From: Deltaproteobacteria bacterium
GTDB lineage: Bacteria; Desulfobacterota; Binatia; UBA9968
Assembly: GCA_016874755.1 (NCBI GenBank)
Contig: VGTH01000019.1
Span: 1-64,000 of the forward strand
Direction of reading: 5' to 3'
DNA: 64,000 nucleotides
Positions within the stretch are counted from its first letter, which is position 1. Each line of letters begins with the position of its first letter. This document shows, one piece after another, positions 55,517 through 63,659 of the stretch. The translations under genes and the position numbers were made by a program. The notes under the pieces are model-generated. The model saw nothing but the letters and a program-made list of their open reading frames with translations. It was not told the DNA's origin and ran no database searches.

Positions 55517-55594
55517 CCTCGCGCAAAGACGCAAAGGACCCCAAGAAAAAATATTATTTTCCGAACTTTGCGAGCTTTGCGCCTTTGCGCGAGG
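55517..55594. repeat. head-to-head period-9 palindromic repeat with TTTCCGAACT core
   Basis: CCTCGCGCAAAG (55517-55528) is perfectly inverted as CTTTGCGCGAGG (55583-55594). The left arm has CGCAAAGA and CGCAAAGG, the centre ATTATTTTCCGAACT, and the right arm CTTTGCGAG, CTTTGCGCC, CTTTGCGCG. It is the cleanest example of the type and lies between the SBP and amidohydrolase genes. Confidence 0.85.
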
Positions 55595-55636
55595 CATCTC
55601 CGACTCCGATTCACCTAACACTCAAACGGAGGACTT

Positions 55637-56788
55637 ATGATTGTCGATGCCGACGGCCATAGCCACATTCCACCGGAAGTGTTTGACAAGTATCTCGACA
55701 AGGAATTTCATCGCAACCGACCGCGCTATGTCACCTTCGACGATGGGCGCGGCTACTACATCGTCGAGGGGCGGGTCATCGCCAAGCCCTTCGGCTGGGG
55801 GCCGGGCACGCCGGGGAGCATCGCTGGCACGGCGCGCACGCGGAAAGTCAAGGATTGGGATCTGAGCAACGTGCCGGGGCGGCTGGATGATCTCGATCTC
55901 GAAGGCATCGATCTGCAGGTCATCTATCCCAACGTGTTGATGTCGATCAACAGTTGGGAGCACGCCGGCCTCGCTGGCGCCTGCGCGCGGGCTTACAACG
56001 ATTGGATGTCTGAGAAATGCGCCCAGGCCGGCGGCCGCCTGCGCTTCGCCGCCGTGGTCGCACTCCAAGATCCCAAGGCGGCGGCCGTCGAACTGAAGCG
56101 CGCCGTCACATCGCTTGGCGCCGTCGGTGTGATGGTCACCGGCACCATCGGCACGCGCACCCTCGACCATCCCGAGCTCTATCCGTTTTGGCAAGCCGTC
56201 GAGCAGCTCGACGTCGGCGTCGGCGTGCATACCGTCACCGGCATGTACCCGACGGTCGGTCAGGAACTGTTCGATCACTTCTGGGGCGCCAAGGCAGTGT
56301 CGATGCCGCTGACTTTAACGACGGCAATGGTATCGCTCGTGGGCGGCGGTGTCTGCGACCTGTTTCCAAACATTCGCTTCGGCCTGCTCGAAACCGGCTG
56401 CGGCTGGCTGCCCTACTGGGTCGAGAGGATGGACGAGATGCACGAGCGCGGCGAAAAAGATCCGCGCATGTACGACGGCATCCTCGAACGCAAACGACCC
56501 ACGAGCCGCATCAAACCGAGCGAGCTATTCGCCGAGGGTCGCATGGTGGTTTCCTGCGAACCGGGTGAGATCATGCTGCCGGCGGTCATCAACGCCGTCG
56601 GCGACAACTGCATCATGTACGCCAGCGACTATCCGCACGGCGACAGCAAGTGGCCCGAGACAGTGTCACGCATCCGCGGCGCGGGATTGTCGGAGACAAC
56701 CCAGAGAAAAATTCTCGGCGACAACGCGGCGCGGCTGTACCAGTTGCAGCAACCGCTTGGCCGAGCTGCGTCAATTCTGAGAGCGTGA
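55637..56788 (+). CDS. amidohydrolase, ACMSD/dihydroxybenzoate decarboxylase type
   Basis: The 383-residue paralogue starts MIVDADGHSHIPPEVFDKYL with metal ligands, has VGVHTVTGMYPTVGQELFDH in the middle, and ends with YASDYPHGDSKWPE. GGAGGA precedes ATG 55637. A strong shadow frame exists on the other strand. It follows two SBP genes, as if the SBPs capture the substrate that this enzyme processes. Confidence 0.87.
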   Translation: MIVDADGHSHIPPEVFDKYLDKEFHRNRPRYVTFDDGRGYYIVEGRVIAKPFGWGPGTPGSIAGTARTRKVKDWDLSNVPGRLDDLDLEGIDLQVIYPNVLMSINSWEHAGLAGACARAYNDWMSEKCAQAGGRLRFAAVVALQDPKAAAVELKRAVTSLGAVGVMVTGTIGTRTLDHPELYPFWQAVEQLDVGVGVHTVTGMYPTVGQELFDHFWGAKAVSMPLTLTTAMVSLVGGGVCDLFPNIRFGLLETGCGWLPYWVERMDEMHERGEKDPRMYDGILERKRPTSRIKPSELFAEGRMVVSCEPGEIMLPAVINAVGDNCIMYASDYPHGDSKWPETVSRIRGAGLSETTQRKILGDNAARLYQLQQPLGRAASILRA

Positions 56789-56803
56789 TGCGATACCAGA
56801 GTT

Positions 56804-56882
56804 TGCATCCTGAGCGCTAGCGAAGGATCTGCTTTCGTGCGGTCGCATAAAGCAGATTCTTCGCCTTCGGCTCAGAATGACG
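56804..56882. repeat. imperfect palindrome of the TCCTGAGC/GAAGGATC type
   Basis: The left arm ATCCTGAGCGCTAGCGAAGG (from 56807) with GATCTGC is inverted as GCAGATTCTTCGCCTTCGGC with TCAGAATGA (56851-56880), around a 20-bp centre. A fragment of the same family is at 52248. It precedes a truncated gene. Confidence 0.65.
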
Positions 56883-56929
56883 ATGGTGACAAAACACACA
56901 AGCAACGACTATTGAGAAAGATCCTTCGG

Positions 56930-57016
56930 ATGTGGTTCAAGATCTTTTTGTTGCTGCTCCTCTGTCTGGCCGCGCCACCCCGCATCCACGCCCAAACCGA
57001 AGCCGACTCGGAAGAC
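56930..57016 (+). pseudogene. signal-peptide-only remnant of an exported protein
   Basis: The frame MWFKIFLLLLLCLAAPPRIH then AQTEADSE has an excellent signal peptide with an AQA/AHA-type cleavage site (RIHAQ). At 57017 it enters a period-9 repeat (TTTAACCGCAAAG) and the rest of the protein has been lost. The nearest intact SBPs have a similar leader ending in Q, so it may have been one of them; nothing more can be said. Confidence 0.5.
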
Positions 57017-57203
57017 TTTAACCGCAAAGAACGCAGAGAACGCAAAGTCCGGAGGGCAGGCACAAGGCCTGCCCCTACAAAACCCTTCGTGGTGACAACC
57101 TGGCTGCAATTTTCATGTTGCATGGGCGTGCGCAAGCACATGAACCACTCCGTGGTGAATATCCCCTCTCCGACTTTTTGCGTTCTTTGCGGTTAAATTC
57201 TCC
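57017..57203. repeat. palindromic element with 19-bp perfect inverted ends
   Basis: TTTAACCGCAAAGAACGCA (57017-57035) and TGCGTTCTTTGCGGTTAAA (57179-57197) are perfect inverted repeats; the core TCTCCGACT lies beside the right arm. Inside are the palindrome GGGCAGGC-ACAAG-GCCTGCCC (57054-57074) and unique DNA. The outline, inverted ends around 143 bp with no gene, is like a non-autonomous mobile element. Confidence 0.75.
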
Positions 57204-57266
57204 GGGTTCCTAATCCGGGCGCGCAGCGCCTTTTGTGCCCCTTGTCTTTGTGCTTAATCAGTTTTC

Positions 57267-58430
57267 TTACGCCGCGTTCAAATGAAAAAACTTCACGGCG
57301 TTACCGGCGAGCATCGCATGCTTCTCATCCTCGGGGACGCCAGCAAACTGTTCTTGGACGAGCTTTAGCGAGTCCGGCCAGACGGTAACGATATGCGGAA
57401 AGTCCGTCGACCACATGACTTTGTCGACACCGACCATGTGGCGCAGCTGAATGCCGACTGGGTCGTCGAAGACGCCCCAGTGGGCGTGCTCGCGCAAATA
57501 CTCGCTCGGCGGCCGTTTCAACTTCGGCAGGCCCAATAATCTTTCCGCCCAGTGACAGTTGACCTTATAGGTCTGGTCCATCTGCTGGTAGAAATAGGGA
57601 ATCCAGCCGATGTTATTTTCCGCCCAAAAAATCTGCAGCTTGGGGAAACGATCGAACACACCGGTAAAGATCAATTGCGTCGCCTCCACCGCGCCGCAGT
57701 GATAAATCCCCTGGCGCGCCAGGCGCTGGAGAAAATCGAACGGCCGGTCTTCTCCCTGCGGGTCCTTGGGATATTTCATGAGATATACATCGCGCTCGTC
57801 GGTGCGGCGCGGAAACGACGTGTGAATCGTCACCGGCATGTCGAGATCGATGGCCGCCGCCCAAAAAATATCGTCTTCCGGCGTCGGAAAGCCCTTGCCA
57901 CTCGGAAACGTGTGCAGCCGCACCGCCTTGCAGCCCTTTTCTTTGCAGCGCTTCATCTCGGCGACGTTTTCCTCAGCGCCGATGTCGGGCATCACGGCGG
58001 CGCCGACGAGGCGGTCGGGGTCGACGGCGCAGTACTCTTCAATAAAATAGTCGTTGAACGCCCGAATGATGCCCAAAAAGCAGTCGCGGTCTTTGATCTT
58101 GCTGTTGCGCGCCTCGGTGGCGAACAACAATTCGCCGTCGATGCCGTCTTGATCCTGCTCTTTCAGACGCTGCTCGGGTGAGCCGGCGCCGACCGAGGTC
58201 TCGAAATCTAAGCGAGTCGGGTTAAAATTCTCCGGCCCCTTGCCGGCAAATAAATTCGTCCCGCGATACTCCAGCGGCTGGCCCTCTTCGACGATGGCGT
58301 CCCGGCCATCGCCCAATTTGATGCGCCGCGGCGCGCGGTCGCGAAACTTCGCCGGCACGCGGTGCGTCCAGGTTTCCGGTAGACGTTCGAAGTGACTGTC
58401 TGCTGAGAAATAACGATACTTGCGGGCCAT
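57267..58430 (-). CDS. amidohydrolase, ACMSD/dihydroxybenzoate decarboxylase type
   Basis: The 387-residue paralogue starts RYFSADSHFERLPETWTHRV with the metal D-x-H, has FDRFPKLQIFWAENNIGWIP, and ends with WSTDFPHIVTVWPDS. It is closest to the gene at 51022. GAGGAGG lies 11 bp before ATG 58430. Its promoter side abuts a repeat. Confidence 0.88.
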   Translation of the reverse strand: MARKYRYFSADSHFERLPETWTHRVPAKFRDRAPRRIKLGDGRDAIVEEGQPLEYRGTNLFAGKGPENFNPTRLDFETSVGAGSPEQRLKEQDQDGIDGELLFATEARNSKIKDRDCFLGIIRAFNDYFIEEYCAVDPDRLVGAAVMPDIGAEENVAEMKRCKEKGCKAVRLHTFPSGKGFPTPEDDIFWAAAIDLDMPVTIHTSFPRRTDERDVYLMKYPKDPQGEDRPFDFLQRLARQGIYHCGAVEATQLIFTGVFDRFPKLQIFWAENNIGWIPYFYQQMDQTYKVNCHWAERLLGLPKLKRPPSEYLREHAHWGVFDDPVGIQLRHMVGVDKVMWSTDFPHIVTVWPDSLKLVQEQFAGVPEDEKHAMLAGNAVKFFHLNAA

Positions 58431-58450
58431 GTTAACAAAACCTCCTCAGA

Positions 58451-58535
58451 TATTTGCCGCGCGCAAAGACGCAAAGCAGGCAAAGGGCAAAGTTATTTTC
58501 CGAACTCTGCGCGCTCCGCGCCTCCGCGCGAGCCG
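58451..58535. repeat. head-to-head period-9 palindromic repeat with TTTCCGAACT core
   Basis: The left arm has CGCGCAAAGA, CGCAAAGCAGGCAAAGGG, then AGTTATTTTCCGAACT, and the right arm CTGCGCGCTC, CGCGCCTC, CGCGCGAG. It lies between the amidohydrolase start and the truncated small gene. Confidence 0.8.
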
Positions 58536-58548
58536 TTCCGAATCTAAA

Positions 58549-58776
58549 CTAACGCACCAACATTTCCTTCATGATTTTTTCCATCGCCTTTGATACTTGA
58601 TCGGTCTGCCGCGCCCCGCCGGATAGTTTGGCGATCTCGCTAAAGAGCGGCTCGACCGATGCGGCATGGGTCGTCGCAGCGAATATCGCGATCACGACTT
58701 GGACGCACACCCAGGTTAAAGCGGTTCCGAACCCCATCCGCGATCCCCAACCGTCCATCATCGACCGGATCCCCAA
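58549..58776 (-). pseudogene. internally deleted substrate-binding protein, or small secreted protein
   Basis: The 75-residue frame has a signal peptide (MGFGTALTWVCVQVVIAIFA) then ASVEPLFSEIAKLSGGARQT, as at the start of iron-type extracellular SBPs in this genome type, but then jumps to DQVSKAMEKIMKEMLVR, like a C-terminal helix. The body, about 250 residues, is missing in frame. It ends at a period-9 repeat. A real small protein cannot be ruled out. Confidence 0.4.
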
Positions 58777-59865
58777 TCACTTCATCGTGCAATGCGGATG
58801 ATAATCCATCTTGCACTTGGCGCCGGCGCCGCGCATGGCCTTTTCGAACTCGGAGTGGATCATCGGCTCTTCGTCTTCATACTCGATCTGATCGCCGCCC
58901 TCTTTGACGCTTTTGTAAACGTAGGCTTTACCGCCCGCCTTCGGCTTGTCGCTGCCCCAGCCGATAGCGAGAAAAAACACCGGATCGGCGGCGCCGTTAA
59001 AATGTTGGTGGAACCACATTTCCGGCGGCACGAAGACACTGCCCGGCCCCCAGTCGATGCGTTCCATCTGATTGCCTTCTTTCCACATGAGCGAATAGCC
59101 GTGGCCGCGAATGATGAGAACGTGGATACCGGGGCCGTGACGATGGGCCTTCTTGTAGGCGCCGACGCCCCAGAGCGACACGTGCGATTTCATGGTGTTA
59201 CCGACCATGCGAAAGACCGTGCTCTTGGCGCCGCCGCCGCGGTCGAAACCGCCGGAAAAAGTCTGGCAGACGCGCACGTCGGAGACAAAGTTGGTCGACC
59301 ACTGCTGCGTGGCATTGGTCTGCTTAAAATAATTGTCTTCGCCGGTGAAACGGTCTTTGAAGACAAAGTCGTTATCAAAGACAAACTCGTGGTTATTGAA
59401 CGTGTCGATGACCCGCGGCGCGGCGGTCATGGCGATGTAGCGCACCGCCTCTTGACCCGAGGCATTGTGGTGCTCATGCCAGGCATTCATCGGTATCGCA
59501 AAGTAGCTTCCCTCTTGCCATTCAAACGTCTGCTTGTGATTGGGATCGATCCACACCGAGGTCGCGCCGCGGCCTTTCAAGATGTACATGGTCTCTTCGA
59601 ACAAATGGCGGTGCGCCGTGAAAGATTTGCCCGGAGGAATTTCCGCGACGTACGAATCGTTGAAGCCGCCGGTGCCGTCGAGATTCAAAAACGCCGCCGA
59701 GCCGCTGCCGCTCGATTTCCACGGCGCCAGCTCTAGATCGAAGACGCTTTTGACACCGAGGCCGCGGTAGGTCGGCAGGCCTTCGGACTCTTTCCAAGTT
59801 TCGTAGGGCGATTTATAGGCGAGTCGCTCTTTGACTTCCTCTTCTGCATTTGCCGGTGTAGCCAT
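58777..59865 (-). CDS. bicupin protein
   Basis: The 362-residue protein has two cupin modules: SFTAHRHLFEETMYILKGRG (about 105-124) with WHEHHN, and KAHRHGPGIHVLIIRGHGYS (about 250-269) with WFHQHFN. The H-x-H...H metal pattern is kept in both. Members include gentisate dioxygenase-like and ligand-binding cupins. GGAGGG precedes ATG 59865. No catalytic role can be stated. Confidence 0.82.
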   Translation of the reverse strand: MATPANAEEEVKERLAYKSPYETWKESEGLPTYRGLGVKSVFDLELAPWKSSGSGSAAFLNLDGTGGFNDSYVAEIPPGKSFTAHRHLFEETMYILKGRGATSVWIDPNHKQTFEWQEGSYFAIPMNAWHEHHNASGQEAVRYIAMTAAPRVIDTFNNHEFVFDNDFVFKDRFTGEDNYFKQTNATQQWSTNFVSDVRVCQTFSGGFDRGGGAKSTVFRMVGNTMKSHVSLWGVGAYKKAHRHGPGIHVLIIRGHGYSLMWKEGNQMERIDWGPGSVFVPPEMWFHQHFNGAADPVFFLAIGWGSDKPKAGGKAYVYKSVKEGGDQIEYEDEEPMIHSEFEKAMRGAGAKCKMDYHPHCTMK

Positions 59866-59925
59866 GATTTTTCCCTCCAGTTCTATTTCCAATTCGACCT
59901 TGTTGTCTCGCACGGCGTCATTGGA

Positions 59926-60003
59926 TCCGATACTCGCCCCGCCTCGGGGGAAGGCCAGGATGGGGGAAAACACTTCGACGTGACCCCCACTCTAACTCTC
60001 CGC
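59926..60003. repeat. possible degenerate GGGGGAAGG/CCCCCACTC palindrome
   Basis: CCTCGGGGGAAGGCCAGGAT then GGGGG, and the later ACCCCCACTCTAACTCTCC, look like two arms of a degenerate dispersed palindrome. The stretch has no coding frame. It lies between the bicupin and the iron-type SBP gene. Confidence 0.4.
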
Positions 60004-60031
60004 CGAAACGGGAAACAGAACCCGAATGTTC

Positions 60032-61021
60032 TTATCTCCCCAGGAATATCTCGTTAAACAACTTAATCTGTTTCCCCGAATCGCCTTCATACTTGATCAC
60101 GTGCGGCGTCTTCTCGACCAATTCGGCGACCCGCTTCGAATCGGCGTCGACGCCCTTGCGGATCGGAATCTTGTCGATCTCGCGCAGCGATTTTTGCCCC
60201 TCGTCCGATAAATAGAAATCCACCAGCAGCCGTGCCGCGTTGGGGCGCGGCGCGTTCTTGGCAATCGCCACCGACGACACCGTCGCAAACGATGGATCCA
60301 GCGGTAGCCAGTCCACCGGTCCGTTGCGCTCGCGGATCTTCTCCAGCTTGGTCACTTGCATGAACGCGACGATGGGAAATTCACCGGCGCCGAGCAGCTG
60401 GGAAATTTTCGTGTAGCCGTTGTGCGCGATCAAATCCTGCTTGGCGAAGGCGCGCATGAACGCCAACGCCTTCTCCTCGCCGCGCAACTCGGTCATGCCG
60501 ATCAACGGATTGTTGGTGCCGATGTGAAAGGCGATCTTGCCTTTGTATTCGGGCTTCAAATAGTCGTTGTAGGAGCGCGGCGCCTTCGCCACCGGCATTT
60601 GCTTGGTGTTGACGCCGGTGACCAGCACATCGGTATTGATGCCGCTCCAAAATCCCTTGGGATCGTTGAAGCCCTGTTGCAAGAACTTGGTCTCGGGACT
60701 CGTGTACTGCGCCAGGACACCGATGTCGCGCAAGTAGTTCATCGAATCGGGCGTCACGCCGAACACGTCGGCCAGATGTTTGCCGGCGCGAAACTCGGCG
60801 ATGGCGCGCGCCGCCAGCGTCGCCGCGCCCAGGCGCACATGATTGACTTTGAGAAACGGATACTTTTTGGCGATGGCTTTCTGAAACACTTGAAAGTCCG
60901 ACAGCACCATGGTCGTGTAAAGCACGACCTCGCCTTCTTTCTTGGCGAGTTCGAGGTCGGCTGCGTGGACAGAATGCCCCAGCCCCAGCGCAACAATTAA
61001 CAGTGTTAGCCAGACCTTCAC
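60032..61021 (-). CDS. extracellular solute-binding protein (iron/spermidine type 2 fold)
   Basis: The 329-residue exported protein has a signal peptide (VWLTLLIVALGLGHSVHAA) then LAKKEGEVVLYTTMVLSDFQ, VFGVTPDSMNYLRDIGVLAQ, and SVAIAKNAPRPNAARLLVDF, the SBP family 1/8 pattern of FutA/AfuA-like proteins. GTG 61021 is chosen since the preceding open frame reads through a repeat. The metal-binding tyrosines of true iron SBPs are not obvious, so the ligand may be organic. Confidence 0.85.
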   Translation of the reverse strand: MKVWLTLLIVALGLGHSVHAADLELAKKEGEVVLYTTMVLSDFQVFQKAIAKKYPFLKVNHVRLGAATLAARAIAEFRAGKHLADVFGVTPDSMNYLRDIGVLAQYTSPETKFLQQGFNDPKGFWSGINTDVLVTGVNTKQMPVAKAPRSYNDYLKPEYKGKIAFHIGTNNPLIGMTELRGEEKALAFMRAFAKQDLIAHNGYTKISQLLGAGEFPIVAFMQVTKLEKIRERNGPVDWLPLDPSFATVSSVAIAKNAPRPNAARLLVDFYLSDEGQKSLREIDKIPIRKGVDADSKRVAELVEKTPHVIKYEGDSGKQIKLFNEIFLGR

Positions 61022-61034
61022 CAAGGCCAACCAA

Positions 61035-61135
61035 CCTCTGATTTCCCGCTTTGAAAAAGCGGGATTGAGGGGGCTTTGTGCCTTGTGTGCGAAGGGAAAT
61101 CCCCCCTTATCCACTTTTCGCAAAGGGGGGAAAAA
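61035..61135. repeat. palindromic AAGGGGG/CCCCCTT element
   Basis: It has the parts GCTTTGAAAAAGCGGGATTG then AGGGGGCTTT, and GGGAAATCCCCCCTTATCC with TTTTCGCAAAGGGGGG. The arms are partly inverted (CTTTGAAAAAG; CAAAGGGGGGAAA with TTTCCC). It separates the iron-type SBP from the cupin gene upstream. Confidence 0.6.
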
Positions 61136-61143
61136 TGCCCTGA

Positions 61144-62178
61144 TCATACGTAATCCGCCTTTTCACCTTGATGGGTCAGCGACAAACCTAAGTTATCCAT
61201 CGCCAACCGCGTGTTGATACCAAGAATGCGCAGAGGCTCGTTGCCGGTATTGAAATACTGGTGCCACTGGAAAACCGGTATCGCCAAAACATCGAGCGTA
61301 TCGAAGTTGTACTCCTTATCCTCGACGATCACTTTGCCTTTGCCGCCGACCACCAAGTCGATTTCATCGTACAAATGCCGGTGCGCGCCCGAGCGCTTGC
61401 CCGGCGGAATCTCCGCCATGACGACACCCAATGCTTTGGCGTGAAAGCCGATGCGCGGGTCGACGACGTAGGCGATGTTGCCCATCGCGGTGGGCTCAAA
61501 CACCAGATCTTTTTGTTTGACCAACACTTTGCTGTTGCGCCGCAGCGTTTCTTCATGCATGGCGAACGCCACCTGTTCGGCGTAGAGCTTGGCGGCGCCG
61601 CTGTTGAGCAGCTTGGCATCTTCGATCTTGCTGCCGCCGCCCGGGATCAGCGTCTTGCGCATATCCTCGCCCTCCTGGGCGTAGATCCAAAACTCGGGAT
61701 AGCGCTCGTCCTCATAGACCGCTTGACCGAGCGCCAACGACAATGGCCCTGTGGTCGAGGCGATGCGCAGCACCGGCTCGTCGCCATCGTTGACATGGCG
61801 GTGCCAGGAGAACATCGGCACCGACAATAAATCTCCCGGCCCCCAATCGTAGCGCACGCCGTCGATGATGCTGTGGCCGTGGCCCTTGAGAAAATAGATG
61901 ATCGCTTCCACCGTGTGGCGGTGGCCCAGCGACTTCCACTCCTGCCCTTCTTCAGTGTGCGGCGGAATGACGTCATACCATAGACGGTGGGTATGATTGT
62001 TGGAACCTAAACGCGCGTCGACGACATAGATATGCTTGTGTTCGCCCAACTGCTTTTCCACGTCGGTCCATTTAAAAAGTACTTCCTGCCCCTTGCGCCG
62101 GCCCTGTTCCTCCTTGGCGAACTTGACGCTGTGCATCATCAGTTCGGTATGTTTTTCTTTGATCGACTTAACTTCCAT
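61144..62178 (-). CDS. bicupin protein
   Basis: The 344-residue protein has two cupin modules: LGHRHTVEAIIYFLKGHGHS (about 83-102) with SWHRHVN, and SGAHRHLYDEIDLVVGGKGK (about 266-285) with QWHQYFN. An alpha-helical N-terminus precedes. It is related to the bicupin at 58777 but not close. GGAGGA lies before ATG 62178. Operon with the SBP at 60032 is likely. Confidence 0.82.
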   Translation of the reverse strand: MEVKSIKEKHTELMMHSVKFAKEEQGRRKGQEVLFKWTDVEKQLGEHKHIYVVDARLGSNNHTHRLWYDVIPPHTEEGQEWKSLGHRHTVEAIIYFLKGHGHSIIDGVRYDWGPGDLLSVPMFSWHRHVNDGDEPVLRIASTTGPLSLALGQAVYEDERYPEFWIYAQEGEDMRKTLIPGGGSKIEDAKLLNSGAAKLYAEQVAFAMHEETLRRNSKVLVKQKDLVFEPTAMGNIAYVVDPRIGFHAKALGVVMAEIPPGKRSGAHRHLYDEIDLVVGGKGKVIVEDKEYNFDTLDVLAIPVFQWHQYFNTGNEPLRILGINTRLAMDNLGLSLTHQGEKADYV

Positions 62179-62297
62179 CCATCCTCCTGCGCTTGCTCGA
62201 TTGGGTAAATTGCGCTGACATTAGCGCAACAGTTGGGCGATGCCAAGGCAGGTTAACCCGGCTTGCCGGTTCGGCGACAAGTTGTTAGCTTGCGCCC

Positions 62298-62636
62298 ATG
62301 CGCTGTCCAAAATGCCAATCAGCAACTCTTCGCGAAAAGAACTTTGACGGGGTTAAGATCGATCGCTGCTCATCGTGCCACGGCACCTGGTTCGATGCCC
62401 GCGAGTTGGGCCAACTGCTGGCCGCCGAAGCCAACCAGGTGGCCGGCCTGCGACAGGGCGGCGCCAATACAACCGCGGACGACAAACAGGGCAATTGCCC
62501 GCGCGACGGTTCGGCGCTCCTGCGAATCTACAGCGCCATCGACCGAGCGGTGGTCTTGGATGCCTGTGCCGATTGTCACGGCATTTGGCTTGACGGCGGT
62601 GAATTCGAAAAGCTTTACAACACGCTGACAGCGTAG
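62298..62636 (+). CDS. double zinc-ribbon (TFIIB-type) protein
   Basis: The 112-residue protein has two zf-TFIIB motifs: MRCPKC...DRCSSCHGTWFDARE (3-38) and NCPRDG...DACADCHGIWLDGGE (66-102). In the second the first knuckle is CPRD, so one cysteine of the usual four is replaced by aspartate. Role unknown; such proteins are often small regulators or chaperone-like. It converges with the LysR gene (4 bp gap). Confidence 0.9.
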   Translation: MRCPKCQSATLREKNFDGVKIDRCSSCHGTWFDARELGQLLAAEANQVAGLRQGGANTTADDKQGNCPRDGSALLRIYSAIDRAVVLDACADCHGIWLDGGEFEKLYNTLTA

Positions 62637-62640
62637 CGCT

Positions 62641-63540
62641 TCACTCGCGCAGCTGCGTTTTGGCGGCTTCGGAGATCGCCACCACGGCGGGGTGCTTCAG
62701 TTTGCGGTCCAGAGAAACGGCGTAGAAACGTTCGGTCACTTTGCTCAAGCGGCCAACGATGCGCATATCGTCCTGTTTTCGCACCTCCGCCGCGGCCACT
62801 GCCGGCGTGAAAAACAACCCCACACCGCGCCGCCCGAACACATGCAACAGCGCGGTGTCTTCAAACTCCGCGACGATCTGCGGCACGATGCTGTGGGCGT
62901 CGAACCACTGGTCAAGCGACCGGCGGGCGGTCGTGTTGAGTGTCGGCAGCAAGAGCGGCGCGCCGTGGAGCGAACGCGGGAAACCACGCTGGAAACGCGC
63001 CGCGAGTTTGGCGGTCCCGAGCAGCACCATGGCAGATTCGCCGAGCAAGTGGCTAAAGGCCTTGACGTTGAGGGCGGCAACGATCGGCCGGTCAGTCAAG
63101 ACCACGTCGATTTCATTGGATACTAGCGCCGGCAACAACTGCTCGTTGGTGCCTTCTCGACACACGATGCGGCATGTCGGGCCCAAATTGAGCGCAGGTT
63201 GCAATAGCGCGTAAGCCACCAACTTCGGCATGACGTTGGCGACCCCGACCGTCAAGCGAGCGAGCCGCCCCTCCGGCCGCCCCTTGAGAGTGCCCATCAT
63301 TTCCTGCCCCAGGGAAAAGATCTCGTCGGCATAGCGAAACACCACGTTGCCGGTATCGGTAAGCACGAGTTTGCGCCCGGAGCGGCGAAACAACGCTTCG
63401 CCGAGCATGCGCTCCAGAGACTTTATCTGCGCACTGACGGTGGCTTGCGTGAGCTGCAACTGCTCCGCCGCTTGCCCCACGGTGCCGCGCCGCGCCACGG
63501 TCCAAAAGTAGAGCAGATGATGATAGTTGAGCCATTCCAC
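62641..63540 (-). CDS. LysR-family transcriptional regulator, NhaR-like
   Basis: The 299-residue protein has the N-terminal winged HTH (FWTVARRGTVGQAAEQLQLT, then QATVSAQIKSLERMLGEALF, about 11-52). The residues around EWLNYHHLLYFW are typical of the NhaR subgroup. The rest is the periplasmic-binding-like ligand domain. It is divergent from the gene at 63660 and probably binds the T-N11-A box between them. Ligand unknown. Confidence 0.9.
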   Translation of the reverse strand: MEWLNYHHLLYFWTVARRGTVGQAAEQLQLTQATVSAQIKSLERMLGEALFRRSGRKLVLTDTGNVVFRYADEIFSLGQEMMGTLKGRPEGRLARLTVGVANVMPKLVAYALLQPALNLGPTCRIVCREGTNEQLLPALVSNEIDVVLTDRPIVAALNVKAFSHLLGESAMVLLGTAKLAARFQRGFPRSLHGAPLLLPTLNTTARRSLDQWFDAHSIVPQIVAEFEDTALLHVFGRRGVGLFFTPAVAAAEVRKQDDMRIVGRLSKVTERFYAVSLDRKLKHPAVVAISEAAKTQLRE

Positions 63541-63552
63541 GATGGTCTTACA

Positions 63553-63571
63553 TTAGTTCGAATTTTTCTAA
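63553..63571. promoter_or_regulatory. LysR-type operator (T-N11-A)
   Basis: TTAG-N11-CTAA (63553-63571) is a perfect dyad with the T-N11-A spacing of LysR boxes, 13 bp upstream of the LysR start codon and 23 bp from the -35 box of the divergent gene. This location fits autoregulation and control of the neighbour. Confidence 0.5.
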
Positions 63572-63593
63572 GGATCAATCAAATATTATGAGA

Positions 63594-63622
63594 TTGTCTA
63601 AATTGCAGATTTACACTATGGT
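63594..63622 (+). promoter_or_regulatory. candidate promoter of the gene at 63660
   Basis: TTGTCT (63594-63599) and TATGGT (63617-63622) have exactly 17 bp between them. AGGGAGG (63641-63648) is the ribosome site before ATG 63660. Confidence 0.5.
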
Positions 63623-63659
63623 CCCCCGGACAAAACGTCAGGGAGGGTGTGGTTAGGCC

